DNA of 64,000 nucleotides from Pseudomonas brassicacearum (GCF_009601685.2 NZ_CP045701.2:2542001-2606000), one strand, 5' to 3'; counted from the first letter of the stretch, positions 18,157 to 28,138 are shown. A program made the numbers and translations. Notes: a model not told the origin generated them from the sequence alone.

Positions 18157-19605
18157 ATGAGTGTATCTTTCCCGATCAGCAGCTCGACGGAGTTGAAGCG
18201 CGGCGCCTTGGGTGTCGGTTTCATCATCTTCTTTGTGATTTCGGCGGCGAGTCCCTTGAGCGTCATCGCCGGCGGTTTCCCCATTGGCATCATGCTGGGC
18301 AACGGCGCTGGTACACCGGCATTGCTGCTCCTGGCCTTGCTGGTGTTACTGGCGTTTTCGGCGGGCTACACGGCCATGTCCCGCCACATGACCAACGCCG
18401 GTGGTTTTTATGCCTTCACCTCCCGCGGCCTGGGTGGCCTGGCCGGCGGTGCGGCGGGGGTGTTGGCGATGTTTGCCTACAACATTCTCCAGGTCGGCCT
18501 GTACGGCATGTTCGGCGGGGTGGTCAGCGGCACGATGGCCAGCGTCTTTGGCCTGGACTTGCCGTGGTGGGCGTATTCGCTCCTGGCGATGGCGAGCATC
18601 GCGATTCTTGGCTATCGCAAGATCGATCTATCGGCCCGAGTGCTGTCGGTGGTGGTCATTGCCGAATATCTGGCGATCCTGACACTGGATTTCGCCATCC
18701 TTAAAACCGGTGGCGACAGCGGCATCAATTTCGCTTCGTTCGAGCCCAGCCATGTATTCAGCGGTACGCCATCGATCGGCTTGCTGTTCTGCTTCGCGGC
18801 GTTCATCGGCTTCGAGGCCACGACCATCTACGGCGAAGAGGCGAGGAATCCGCATCGTACGATTCCCATTGCCACCTACAGTTCGGTGCTGTTGATCGGT
18901 GGTTTCTATGCCCTGTCGGTCTGGGCGATGGTGATTGGCGTCGGGGCGGACAAGATCGTGCCGGCCCTGCAGGCGCTGCAAGATCCGACCACATTCATCT
19001 ACGGTATGTCCGATCATTTTGTCGGCCCGCACCTGACCCAGATCATCCGTGTGCTGTTCATGGTCAGCATCTACGCCGGACTGCTGGCGTTCCACAATGC
19101 CGCGGCCCGTTACTTCTATGCCATCGGCCGTGATGGTTTGCTGCACAGCCGGTTGGGCACCACCCATCGCGTGCACCAGAGTCCGCACATGGGCTCGGTC
19201 CTGCAAAGTCTGATCGCGGCGGTGGTGGTGTTGATCTTCGCCGCGCTGGACGCCGATCCGATCCTTCAGCTGTTCGCCTGGTTTTCCAACCTGGCCACGC
19301 TGTGCGTGATCCTGCTCATGGCGCTGACCTCAGCGGCGGTGTTTGTCTATTTTCGAGCTCATCCGGAGCTGAAGGTGGGGTTCTGGCGCGGTCGGATTCT
19401 TCCGGGCTTTTCGTGCCTGGCATTGCTGGTGGTCCTGGCTCTTGCGGTGATTCATTTCGACGTGCTGACGGGCGCCAGCCAGCTCTTGTCCTATGGCCTC
19501 TGCGCTGTGATTCCCGTCGCGCTGATCGTCGGCGTGTTCCTCGCTGTTCGATTGCGCAAGGCCTCGCCCGAGCGGTTCATGGCGCTGGGAAGCCACAAGC
19601 TCTAA
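18157..19605 (+). CDS. APC-superfamily amino acid/amine permease
   Basis: A 482-residue transporter with about 12 membrane helices. The first helix carries the APC substrate motif SAASPLSVIAGGFP, and FIGFEATTIYGEEARNPHRTIP is the typical helix 6-7 loop. It heads a same-strand set with an aldehyde dehydrogenase, a class III aminotransferase and an OprD porin. Together they suggest uptake and breakdown of an amine or omega-amino acid such as putrescine or a related compound. The specific substrate is inferred from neighbours only. Confidence 0.85.
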   Translation: MSVSFPISSSTELKRGALGVGFIIFFVISAASPLSVIAGGFPIGIMLGNGAGTPALLLLALLVLLAFSAGYTAMSRHMTNAGGFYAFTSRGLGGLAGGAAGVLAMFAYNILQVGLYGMFGGVVSGTMASVFGLDLPWWAYSLLAMASIAILGYRKIDLSARVLSVVVIAEYLAILTLDFAILKTGGDSGINFASFEPSHVFSGTPSIGLLFCFAAFIGFEATTIYGEEARNPHRTIPIATYSSVLLIGGFYALSVWAMVIGVGADKIVPALQALQDPTTFIYGMSDHFVGPHLTQIIRVLFMVSIYAGLLAFHNAAARYFYAIGRDGLLHSRLGTTHRVHQSPHMGSVLQSLIAAVVVLIFAALDADPILQLFAWFSNLATLCVILLMALTSAAVFVYFRAHPELKVGFWRGRILPGFSCLALLVVLALAVIHFDVLTGASQLLSYGLCAVIPVALIVGVFLAVRLRKASPERFMALGSHKL

Positions 19606-19688
19606 GGCATCACGCACAACGTCAATCCACCCAGAAACAAGTCCGCTGTCGTTCGGGACGGTTCGTCAGCGCGTGAAAGGAAGGTTCT

Positions 19689-21110
19689 ATGCACGATTAT
19701 CAAATGCTCATCAATGGGGCTCGGGTCGACGGTGAGAACGGGCACTTTGATGTGCTCAATCCGGCGACCGGTACGGTGTTCGCTCGATGCGCGGCCGGTT
19801 CCCTGGCCCAGCTGGACCTGGCCGTCGAAGCGGCGCAGTCGGCCTTTGTCGAATGGCGACACAGCACCCACGAAGATCGCCGCCAGCGCCTGCTGAGCAT
19901 CGCTGCCGATCTCGAACAGGAAGCCGAGGCGTTGGCCCGGCTCATTGTCCTGGAACAGGGCAAGCCGCTGGAATTGGCGTTCTGCGAGGTGATGGGCGCG
20001 GTGGCCTGGACGCGCTATGCCGCCGAGCAGCAGATTCCCGTGGAGTTGGTGGAAGAAACCCCGACCCAGCGTATTGAACTGCACCGCAAGCCGTTGGGCG
20101 TGGTCGCGTCGATCACGCCCTGGAATTGGCCGTTGATGATCGCCGTCTGGCACATCATGCCGGCCTTGCGGGCCGGCAATTGCGTGATCAGCAAACCGTC
20201 AAGCCTGACCCCCTTGAGCACCCTGCGCCTGGTGGAAGTCATCGCTCGCCACGTGCCTCGGGGCGTGATCAATAGCGTGACCGGTGAGCAAGGGTTCGGC
20301 AGTGCGATCACCTCCCATGCCGGTATCCAAAAGATAGTCTTCACCGGCTCCACCGCCACCGGCCAAAGCGTGATGCGCGGCGCCGCCGGCAACCTCAAGC
20401 GCCTGACCCTGGAGCTGGGCGGTAACGATGCCGCCATCGTACTGCCAGGCACCTCGGTCGAGGCGGTCGCCGAAGATATTTTCCAGGCCGCATTCCTGAA
20501 CATGGGGCAGACCTGCGCCGCCCTCAAGCGCTTGTACATCCACCAATCCCAGTACGAGGCCTTTGCCGAGGCCCTGACCCAGATCGCCAGGCGTCAGGTG
20601 GTAGGTGACGGCCTGGCGCCCGGGGTCACGTTTGGCCCGGTGCAGAACCTCGAACAGCTGGCGCTGGTGGAGGAACTGGTGGCGGATGCCCGTGCCCAGG
20701 GGGCGCGTGTGTTGTGCGGCGGTGCTCGTCTGGACCGCCCGGGCTTTTTCTATCCACCCACGCTGGTCGCCGATGTGACCGATGGGCAGCGCCTGGTGGA
20801 TGAGGAGCAGTTCGGGCCGGTTTTGCCGCTGATTGCCTACCAGGATGTCGAGGATGTCCTGCGTCGCGCCAATGCTGGCGACATGGGCCTGGGTGGATCG
20901 GTCTGGGGACGCGACAGCGAGCAGGCACAGGCCCTGGCCAGTCGCCTGGAATGTGGCATGGCCTGGGTCAACTGCCATGCGCAGATCCAGCCGAATACGC
21001 CGTTTGGCGGCAGCAAGATGTCCGGGTTCGGCGTCGAGTTCGGCCTTGAAGGGTTGCTGGAGTTCACCGGCCAGCAACTGCTGTACGTACGCAAGCGTGA
21101 AACAGAGTGA
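19689..21110 (+). CDS. NAD(P)-dependent aldehyde dehydrogenase
   Basis: ALDH of 473 residues. It has the oxyanion/N-site TPWNWPLM, the general-base Glu in LELGGND, and the catalytic Cys in MGQTCAALKR. Oxidises an aldehyde to its acid. The start has AAGGAAGGTTCT upstream. It stands between a permease and an aminotransferase, so the natural substrate is probably an aminoaldehyde or semialdehyde from deamination of an imported amine. Confidence 0.85.
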   Translation: MHDYQMLINGARVDGENGHFDVLNPATGTVFARCAAGSLAQLDLAVEAAQSAFVEWRHSTHEDRRQRLLSIAADLEQEAEALARLIVLEQGKPLELAFCEVMGAVAWTRYAAEQQIPVELVEETPTQRIELHRKPLGVVASITPWNWPLMIAVWHIMPALRAGNCVISKPSSLTPLSTLRLVEVIARHVPRGVINSVTGEQGFGSAITSHAGIQKIVFTGSTATGQSVMRGAAGNLKRLTLELGGNDAAIVLPGTSVEAVAEDIFQAAFLNMGQTCAALKRLYIHQSQYEAFAEALTQIARRQVVGDGLAPGVTFGPVQNLEQLALVEELVADARAQGARVLCGGARLDRPGFFYPPTLVADVTDGQRLVDEEQFGPVLPLIAYQDVEDVLRRANAGDMGLGGSVWGRDSEQAQALASRLECGMAWVNCHAQIQPNTPFGGSKMSGFGVEFGLEGLLEFTGQQLLYVRKRETE

Positions 21111-21121
21111 GGAATGCAACC

Positions 21122-22471
21122 ATGTACGAGCACTACAAGACAGCACCAAAAAAATTCTGGCACCCGATGAGTTCTTCGGCGCCGGCGAACCGCTCCAAGA
21201 CGTTGATCATCGCCCGTGGCGACGGTAACTACATCACCGATATCGAAGGCCACCGCATGCTCGATGGTGTCGGCGGCTTGTGGAACGTGAACGTGGGCCA
21301 TAACCGGGCTTCAGTGAAGGCGGCCATTGCCGCGCAGCTGGATGAACTGGCTTATTACCAGACCTTCGACGGCATCGCCCATCCGCGGGTGTTCGACCTG
21401 GCCGAGCGGCTGACGTCGATGTTCGCCCAGGAAAACATGACTCGGGTGTTGTTCAGTTCCGGCGGTTCGGATGCGGTCGAGACGGCCCTGAAAATGGCCC
21501 GCCAATACTGGATCGCCAGCGGCGAGCCAGGGCGCACGCGCTTTCTGTCATTGCGCAATGGCTACCATGGCGTGCACGTGGGCGGCACCTCGGTGGGCGG
21601 CAACGGCGTGTATCACTACAACCACGGGCCGCTGCTGGCTGGCTGTCATCTGCTCGACACGCCGTGGCTGTACCGCAACCCCTGGGACTGCCGCGATCCG
21701 GAAGAACTGACCGCTCACTGCATTCGTCAGTTGGAAGACCAGATCGCACTGCTCGGCCCGCAGACCATTGCCGCGCTGATCGCCGAACCGGTGCAAGGCG
21801 CCGGCGGCGTGATCGTGCCGCCGGCGTACTACTGGAAGGGGCTGCGCGAAGTCTGCGACCGCCACGGCATCCTGTTGATCGCCGATGAAGTGGTGACGGG
21901 TTTCGGCCGCACCGGCTGCATGCTCGGCAGTCGTGGCTGGGGTGTCGCCCCTGACGTACTGTGCCTGGCCAAGGGCATCACCGCCGGTTACATCCCCATG
22001 GGCGCCACGGTCTTCAACCAGCGCATGGTCGATGCCATCGAGAACGGCCCGGGTTTCAGCAACGTAATCATGCACGGCTACACCTACAGCGGGCATCCGA
22101 CTGCCTGCGCGGCGGCCCTGGCGGTGCTGGACATCGTCGAGGCCGAGGATTTGCCGGGCAACGCCGGGAAGGTCGGTGCCCAGTTGCTGGAGCAACTGCA
22201 ACCGCTGACCGAACGTTATGCAGTGGTGGGCGAAGTGCGCGGCAAGGGCTTGATGATCGCCGTGGACCTGGTGGCGGACAAGGCCACGCGCGAGCCGCTT
22301 GACCCTGCTACGGGCCTGGCCTCGCGCATCGCCGAGCAGGCGCGCCGGGCCGGCGTACTGATGCGCCCGATAGGCAACAAAATCGTGATGTCGCCACCGC
22401 TGACCCTCACCTCTGACGAGGCCGCCCTGATGGTCGGCGCGTTGGACAGTGCGCTCGCCGACTGCCGCTAG
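21122..22471 (+). CDS. Class III PLP aminotransferase (omega-amino acid or diamine:pyruvate type)
   Basis: A 449-residue fold-type I aminotransferase. The PLP-contact segment LIADEVVTGFGRTG and the Schiff-base lysine in LCLAKGITAGYIPMG are present. It resembles omega-amino acid:pyruvate and putrescine:pyruvate transaminases (SpuC group). Start at 21122 with GAGGAATG upstream, 11 bases after the ALDH stop; an in-frame GTG at 21107 overlaps that stop and is less likely. It would yield the aldehyde that the upstream ALDH oxidises. Confidence 0.85.
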   Translation: MYEHYKTAPKKFWHPMSSSAPANRSKTLIIARGDGNYITDIEGHRMLDGVGGLWNVNVGHNRASVKAAIAAQLDELAYYQTFDGIAHPRVFDLAERLTSMFAQENMTRVLFSSGGSDAVETALKMARQYWIASGEPGRTRFLSLRNGYHGVHVGGTSVGGNGVYHYNHGPLLAGCHLLDTPWLYRNPWDCRDPEELTAHCIRQLEDQIALLGPQTIAALIAEPVQGAGGVIVPPAYYWKGLREVCDRHGILLIADEVVTGFGRTGCMLGSRGWGVAPDVLCLAKGITAGYIPMGATVFNQRMVDAIENGPGFSNVIMHGYTYSGHPTACAAALAVLDIVEAEDLPGNAGKVGAQLLEQLQPLTERYAVVGEVRGKGLMIAVDLVADKATREPLDPATGLASRIAEQARRAGVLMRPIGNKIVMSPPLTLTSDEAALMVGALDSALADCR

Positions 22472-22552
22472 CCTGTAAGCCGGCGCAGCGTGCTGCGCCG
22501 GCTCCTGAATATAAAGACAGCCTTCAAAGGCGCACCACAAGGAGCTTCAGCC

Positions 22553-23878
22553 ATGCGGAACCTATCGCGTATGGAATTTTTCGGCAGTGGCCTTGCCTGT
22601 ACGCTGGCGCTCTGCGCCGCGAGTCAGGTCCAGGCCTATGAGTTGTATGCCGATGACGACACTCATTTCAACGCCGACATGCTGGCGGTGTTCGGCCATT
22701 TCAACAGCCGCAAGAACTACGACGGCAGGCCAGGTGGTTCAACCTGGCGCGAAGGCTTCATCAAGTATGGCGTCAGCGGCGACCAGGGCCTGGCCGGCCA
22801 TGGCACCGTCTACGGGGCGTTCAGCCTGGTCAGTTCCGCCACCTGGGGCGATGGCGACGCGGCCGGCAATTCGCTGGGCAGCGAGCGCACGACGAAGATC
22901 GAAGACGCTTACCTGGGCTGGCGCTCCGCCGATCTGTTTCCGGTGCTGGGGCAGGACGGTGTCGATATCTCCGGCGGCCGCCAGGTGGTCAAGCTGGGCA
23001 GGGGCTTCCTTATCAACGATGACGGGCCGAACCTGGGCAAAGGGCCTGCCGATGGTCGCTTGAATCGAGGGGGCGCCTATTACCTGGCTGCCCGGCACGC
23101 GTTCGATCAAACCGCCGTATTGCGTCTGGGCGGGCAGGATGGGCTGCATGGCGGTGTGGTGTGGCTCAAGTCCGATAACCGCGCCCAGGCCGAAACCGAA
23201 CTGGCTGCCGGCACGCTGGACTACACCACCAAGGCCGGGACATTGGGCTTGACCTGGATCCACGGCCTTGATGTGAGTGACCGCTGGGCCAGCGATTTTC
23301 AGCGCCAGCGCAAGGGCATGGACGTCTACAGCATTCGTGGCGAAGGCGACGCGGGCATCGAGAACGCCAGCCTGGCATTCGAATACGCCTGGCAGGACAA
23401 GGACGCCGGCCCGCAGAACGCCTGGTACGCCGAGGCCGGCTACACCTTCGCCGATCTCGCCTGGGCCCCGAAGCTGACGTACCGCTACAGCCGCTATTCC
23501 CAGAAGTGGGACTCGCTGTTCACCGGGCAGAGCACGGGTTATGGCACCTGGTTCCAGGGCGAAGTCGCGGGCAATTATGCCGGGCCCTTCAACAGCAACA
23601 CGGGCATTCATCATGTCGGCCTGACAGCCACGCCGTTGGAGAACCTGACCCTCGGTGCGTTGTACTTCGATTACAACACCGTGCGTAAAGACAACGCCCT
23701 GAACCTGGATGCCCGCGAGCTGGATGTGTATGCCGAGTGGGCCGTCAACGAGCATTTGATCATTACCCCGCTGATAGGCCTCTACAAGCCGGACCGGGAT
23801 GCAACGACGGGGGGCAATCAAGTGGCGGGCAATGGCACCAACGTCTACAGCCAGGTGACGGTGGCCGTGCCGTTCTGA
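22553..23878 (+). CDS. OprD-family-like outer-membrane porin
   Basis: Outer-membrane beta-barrel of 441 residues, with a signal peptide ending near SQVQA and a mature start YELYADDDTHFNADML. Alternating aromatic strands continue to a C-terminal VTVAVPF, the terminal Phe expected of outer-membrane proteins. AAGGAGC precedes ATG at 22553; the frame is open upstream but lacks a signal. It probably admits the substrate of the permease and transaminase genes before it. Exact family is less sure than for the porin at 48012. Confidence 0.75.
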   Translation: MRNLSRMEFFGSGLACTLALCAASQVQAYELYADDDTHFNADMLAVFGHFNSRKNYDGRPGGSTWREGFIKYGVSGDQGLAGHGTVYGAFSLVSSATWGDGDAAGNSLGSERTTKIEDAYLGWRSADLFPVLGQDGVDISGGRQVVKLGRGFLINDDGPNLGKGPADGRLNRGGAYYLAARHAFDQTAVLRLGGQDGLHGGVVWLKSDNRAQAETELAAGTLDYTTKAGTLGLTWIHGLDVSDRWASDFQRQRKGMDVYSIRGEGDAGIENASLAFEYAWQDKDAGPQNAWYAEAGYTFADLAWAPKLTYRYSRYSQKWDSLFTGQSTGYGTWFQGEVAGNYAGPFNSNTGIHHVGLTATPLENLTLGALYFDYNTVRKDNALNLDARELDVYAEWAVNEHLIITPLIGLYKPDRDATTGGNQVAGNGTNVYSQVTVAVPF

Positions 23879-23932
23879 GGCAGGGGTGTTCGGTAAACCT
23901 TGTGGCGAGGGAGCTTGATCCCGCCGGGACCT

Positions 23933-24034
23933 GTAGGAGCTGCCGAAGGCTGCGATCTTTTGATCTTGATCTTTCGCTTGAGGCTCAATGGGGGGCGAAA
24001 AGATCGCAGCCTCGCTTCGCTCGACAGCTCCTAC
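23933..24034. repeat. Single REPIN, GTAGGAGCTGCCGAAGG family
   Basis: Nearly identical to the copy at 17822-17922, including the CTTCGCTC variant at the right end. It is preceded by another REP type (GTGGCGAGGGAGCTTGATCC, 23902-23921). It lies between the convergent porin and IclR genes. Confidence 0.9.
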
Positions 24035-24058
24035 AGTGCCCAGCTTCCTCCCACAGGT

Positions 24059-24793
24059 TCAGCGCATCCGCTCGGCAATCCGCCGGGTGGTGTCCATCAC
24101 CATTTCAATCACGGTTTCCTGGCGCAGCAGTTTGAAGCTGTCGGTGCTGCCGACGGCTGAAAGGCTGCCCACCACCTCGTCGAGCCCAGGGTTGATGATC
24201 GGCGCCGCGATACCGGTGAGCCCTTGGTTGAGTTCATCGTGGGTCAGGCAATAGCCGTCCTTGCGGATCTTTTTCGCCGCTTTGGAGAAGCTTGCCCAGT
24301 CGTAGGTATTGTCAGGGTCGTTGGCCAGGTGTTCTTCGAACAGGCGTTGCAGGCGGCGTCCCTTTTGGAAGGCGATCAGCACCTTGGATTGCGCACCGCG
24401 AAAAAACGGTAGCGGCTGGCCGCGACCGAATGCGAACTGGTAGGTGTCATTGGGTTCGGCAATGTAGGTGTTGATGATGTGGCCGTCATAGAAAACGCTG
24501 GCGAACACGGCCAGGCCGGTGGCTTCGGACAACTGGTGCATCAACTCGCGGCCCGCCACGAGGATCGGGTCGTATTGGCGCATCATCCAGTCAAGCTCGA
24601 TGATGCGTGGCCCCAGGCCGTAGCTGCCGGCATCCACTCGGACCAGCAGGCCTGCATCACACAAATCCTTGACGTAGCGGTACACGGTCGCCCGTGACAA
24701 GCCCATGCGCTCGGCGATGGTGTCGGGGTCGATCTTCAGCGTTGCCGGGCCGAACAGGTCCAGCACACTCAGCATTTTGCTCAGACTGCTCAT
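24059..24793 (-). CDS. IclR-family regulator of the adjacent ThDP-enzyme operon
   Basis: IclR protein of 244 residues. The N-terminal winged helix-turn-helix is at about residues 5-60 (DTIAERMGLSRATVYRYVKD) and the effector domain follows. AGGAGCGAA immediately before ATG at 24793 fixes the start; a longer frame upstream is spurious. Divergent from the operon starting at 25070 across a 276-base AT-rich gap in which I found no clear dyad. IclR proteins typically control aromatic or organic-acid pathways from this position. Confidence 0.85.
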   Translation of the reverse strand: MSSLSKMLSVLDLFGPATLKIDPDTIAERMGLSRATVYRYVKDLCDAGLLVRVDAGSYGLGPRIIELDWMMRQYDPILVAGRELMHQLSEATGLAVFASVFYDGHIINTYIAEPNDTYQFAFGRGQPLPFFRGAQSKVLIAFQKGRRLQRLFEEHLANDPDNTYDWASFSKAAKKIRKDGYCLTHDELNQGLTGIAAPIINPGLDEVVGSLSAVGSTDSFKLLRQETVIEMVMDTTRRIAERMR

Positions 24794-25069
24794 TTCGCTC
24801 CTAAAGGGGGGAATGGCGCGTAGGTGGTCGTTTGGATGAGCACTATAGGTAGCTGCGCCAGTGATGGAAAGCCCGCTCGCTCGGCAAACGGGGCGTTGCC
24901 ACGATACGCCAGTGCTTGAGAAAAACAAACATATTGAAGGCTATATTCTCTCTGTAATTTTGCATAAATCTCAAAATAAGAGCTTTTATGTGTAAAAAAT
25001 ACTTGAGCGGAGGGTTTTTCTGTGTGATAAATCTCAGCCACTGCAAACGCTCGATCAAGAGGGCTGGAA

Positions 25070-26611
25070 ATGAATGGTGCGCAACTGATAGTGAAGGCGG
25101 CGGTGGCGAGCGGTATCGAATACTGTTTCGCCAATCCCGGAACGACTGAAATTCCCTTGGTGGCAGCCATGGCCAGTGCGCCAGCCCTCAAGCCGGTGTT
25201 GTCCTTGTTCGAAGGGGTGTGCACCGGTGCTGCGGACGGCTACGGCCGGATTGCCGGCAAGCCGGCGATGACCCTGACTCACCTGGGGCCAGGCTTTGCC
25301 AATGGCATTGCCAACCTGCACAACGCACGTCGCGCCAACACTCCGATCGTCAACGTCATCGGCGATCACGCGTCATGGCACGTCAATTACGATCCGCCGC
25401 TGGCCAGTGATATCCAGGCGCTGGCCGGGAGCGTTTCCGGTTGGGTGCGCACGTCGCGCACCGCATCGGGTGTCGGCGAAGATTTCCAGGAGGCGGTGCG
25501 CGCCGCCTGGCAGGCCAACGGGCAGATCGCGAGCCTGATTCTGCCGATGGACCTGCAAGCCAATACGGTGCAGCACGAGAAAGCCTTCACGGCATTGCAG
25601 GCCCCGGTCCGCCGTTTTGCCGGTGACCGGGTCGAGGCGGTCGCCCAGGCCCTGCGTGATGGTCGGCGCCTGGTGTTTATCGTTGGCGACCAAGGCCTAT
25701 CCGTCGCCGGACTCGAAGCGGCGGGGCGTCTGGCTCAGTTGCCGGGCGTACGTTTGTTCGCCGAAACCTTTCCGCGCCTGAGCTATCGCGGCGGTGGTTT
25801 GCCTGACCTTGATCGCCTGCCTTACTTCCCCGAAGTGGCCATTGAGATTCTTGACCAGTACGACGCGGTGGTGTGTGCCGGCGTCCCCGAGCCCATCAGC
25901 TACTTCGGCTACGAAGGCATTGCCTCCCGGCTGGCGGAGCGTGAACGCCTGCTGTGTCTGGCGGAGGTGGGGGACGACGTTGCCGGCGCGCTCACTGCGC
26001 TTGCCGATGCGCTTGAAGCGCCGGCTTATGTGCCAACGCCAACCGGTATCGAGCTGCCGCCAAGCGAAGCCACGTTGACACCGCAGTCCGTGGGTCAGGT
26101 ACTGGCTGCATCGCTGCCGGACGACTGCATCGTTTCGGTGGAAGGCGGGACGTGCGGCTATCCGTTCTTCACCGCCTCGGCCCATGCCGCACGGCATCGG
26201 GTCTTGACCAACACCGGTGGGGCCATCGGCCAGGGCATCCCGGTGGGTTTTGGCGCCGCCATGGCCGAGCGCGGCAACCGTGTGTTCTGCCTGCAATCGG
26301 ACGGCAGTGCCCAGTACACCATCCAGACCTTGTGGAGCATCGCCCGTGAGCAACTGCCGGTGGTGATCCTGATCGCGGCCAACCATCGCTACGCCATTTT
26401 GCAGAACGAGCTGCGCCGCTTCGGCATGACCGAGTTGGGTCCCGAGGCCCTGAGCCTGACGGTACTGGACCGTCCACGCATCGATTGGAAGGCCTTGGCC
26501 AAGGGCTACGGCTTGCCGGCCAGCACCGTGCACACCAATGGTGAGTTGCAGCGCGCCCTGGCCAACGCCAAGGCCGATGGCGGTCCTTGCCTGATTGAAA
26601 TGGCGTTGTGA
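25070..26611 (+). CDS. ThDP-dependent decarboxylase/lyase, acetolactate synthase large-subunit-like (IlvX type)
   Basis: ThDP enzyme of 513 residues with Pyr, central and PP domains. The Pyr-domain activating Glu is in LFEGVCTGAADGYGR. The diphosphate motif reads QSDGSAQYTIQ followed about 26 residues later by ANHRYAIL, so the usual GDG is SDG; ADG or SDG occurs in a poorly characterised subgroup annotated as acetolactate synthase. There is no regulatory subunit gene and no link to valine synthesis. With an ALDH directly after it, the likely chemistry is decarboxylation of a 2-keto acid to an aldehyde, as benzoylformate decarboxylase does. First gene of a nine-gene operon. Confidence 0.75.
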   Translation: MNGAQLIVKAAVASGIEYCFANPGTTEIPLVAAMASAPALKPVLSLFEGVCTGAADGYGRIAGKPAMTLTHLGPGFANGIANLHNARRANTPIVNVIGDHASWHVNYDPPLASDIQALAGSVSGWVRTSRTASGVGEDFQEAVRAAWQANGQIASLILPMDLQANTVQHEKAFTALQAPVRRFAGDRVEAVAQALRDGRRLVFIVGDQGLSVAGLEAAGRLAQLPGVRLFAETFPRLSYRGGGLPDLDRLPYFPEVAIEILDQYDAVVCAGVPEPISYFGYEGIASRLAERERLLCLAEVGDDVAGALTALADALEAPAYVPTPTGIELPPSEATLTPQSVGQVLAASLPDDCIVSVEGGTCGYPFFTASAHAARHRVLTNTGGAIGQGIPVGFGAAMAERGNRVFCLQSDGSAQYTIQTLWSIAREQLPVVILIAANHRYAILQNELRRFGMTELGPEALSLTVLDRPRIDWKALAKGYGLPASTVHTNGELQRALANAKADGGPCLIEMAL

Positions 26612-26621
26612 AGGAGCGGAT

Positions 26622-28112
26622 ATGAACCCGATTCAATTGTTACCTGCCGTCGAGAAGTTCCTGTCGCAGCCCGGGCGCCTGTTTATCGGCGGGACCTGGC
26701 AGGACGCTGCCAGCGGCCGCCGGTTTGCCGTGGAAAACCCGGCCACTGAGCACACCCTGGCGGAAGTCGCCGAAGGCGGCGAACGCGACGTGGATGCCGC
26801 CGTCGCTGCCGCTCGCGCGGCCTTCACCGGGCCCTGGGCGCAGCAGTCACCGGCCCAGCGCGGGTTGTTGCTGTTTCGCCTGGCGGAACTGCTCGACCAG
26901 CATCGCGAAGAGCTGGCGCAACTGATCACCCTGGAAAACGGCAAGCCAATCGCTGCGGCCCGGGGAGAAGCGGCCAGTGCGGCGAATATCATTCGTTATT
27001 TCGCGGGCTGGCCGACCAAGATCGAAGGCAGCACGCTGCCGGTGTCGCCCTCCAGTGGCGCACCGATGCTCAACTACACGTTGCGCGAGCCGGTGGGCGT
27101 CTGTGCCTTGATCGTGCCGTGGAACTTCCCGCTGACCATGTGCGTGTGGAAGCTTGGTCCGGCGCTGGCGACCGGTTGCGTCGCGGTGCTCAAGCCCGCC
27201 GAGCAGACGCCCCTGGTTGCCATTCGCCTGGTGCAGTTGATCGAGGCCGCCGGTTTCCCGGCTGGGGTGGTCAACCTGCTCACCGGCCTCGGTGTGCATA
27301 CCGGCGCACCGCTGGCCCAGCACCCGGACGTGGACAAGATCGCCTTCACCGGTTCGACCCACGTAGGGCGGCTGATCGCCCAGGCGGCCACCGGCAACAT
27401 GAAGAAGGTCTCGCTGGAGCTGGGTGGCAAGTCTCCCAACATCATCCTGCCGGACGCCGATATCGTCCGTGCCGCCAAAGGCGCCGCCGACGGCATTTTC
27501 TACAACCAGGGGCAGGTCTGCACCGCCGGATCGCGTCTCTATGTGCACGCCAGCGTCCTCGACCAGGTGCTTGAAGAACTCCAGCGCCACGCGGCCGCCC
27601 ATGTGTTGGGGCCGGGCCTGGATCCGGCCAGCAGCATGGGTCCGCTGGTCTCGGCCCGGCAATTGGGCACGGTGCGTGGCTACCTGCAACGGGGCCAGGA
27701 AGAAGGCGCCGAGCTGATCTGCGGCGGCGACCGGCCGACCCATCTGGAGCGTGGTCATTTCATCCGCCCCAGCGTGTTCCTCGACCGCGCCGAGCGCGCC
27801 TGTGTCGCCCGGGAAGAGATCTTTGGCCCGGTGCTGACCGTCATGAGCTGGACCGAGATCGATGAACTGGTGCTGCGTGCCAACGACTCGCCTTACGGCC
27901 TGGCCGCAGGGCTCTGGACTCGCGACTTGCGTTCCGCCCATCGCGTGGCCGCCCAGTTGAAGGCCGGCTCGGTGTGGATCAACTGCTGGAACGTCGTCGA
28001 CCCGGCTTCGCCATTTGGCGGCTACAAGCAATCCGGCTGGGGCCGGGAAATGAGCAAGAACGTGATCGATGCCTACACCGAAACCAAAAGTGTCTTCGTC
28101 GATCTCGCCTGA
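26622..28112 (+). CDS. Aldehyde dehydrogenase
   Basis: A 496-residue ALDH with VPWNFPLT, Glu in LELGGKSPN and catalytic Cys in NQGQVCTAGSR. It starts ten bases after the ThDP gene with an AAGGAGCGGAT ribosome binding site. Position suggests it oxidises the aldehyde made by the preceding enzyme, as in the mandelate pathway pair decarboxylase plus benzaldehyde dehydrogenase. Substrate not determinable from sequence. Confidence 0.88.
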   Translation: MNPIQLLPAVEKFLSQPGRLFIGGTWQDAASGRRFAVENPATEHTLAEVAEGGERDVDAAVAAARAAFTGPWAQQSPAQRGLLLFRLAELLDQHREELAQLITLENGKPIAAARGEAASAANIIRYFAGWPTKIEGSTLPVSPSSGAPMLNYTLREPVGVCALIVPWNFPLTMCVWKLGPALATGCVAVLKPAEQTPLVAIRLVQLIEAAGFPAGVVNLLTGLGVHTGAPLAQHPDVDKIAFTGSTHVGRLIAQAATGNMKKVSLELGGKSPNIILPDADIVRAAKGAADGIFYNQGQVCTAGSRLYVHASVLDQVLEELQRHAAAHVLGPGLDPASSMGPLVSARQLGTVRGYLQRGQEEGAELICGGDRPTHLERGHFIRPSVFLDRAERACVAREEIFGPVLTVMSWTEIDELVLRANDSPYGLAAGLWTRDLRSAHRVAAQLKAGSVWINCWNVVDPASPFGGYKQSGWGREMSKNVIDAYTETKSVFVDLA

Positions 28113-28138
28113 GCCGAACAATCACAAGAGGAACTGCT

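Noticed and set aside
25070..26611. Acetolactate synthase for branched-chain amino acids
   Set aside because: No small regulatory subunit, altered GDG motif and a catabolic neighbourhood.
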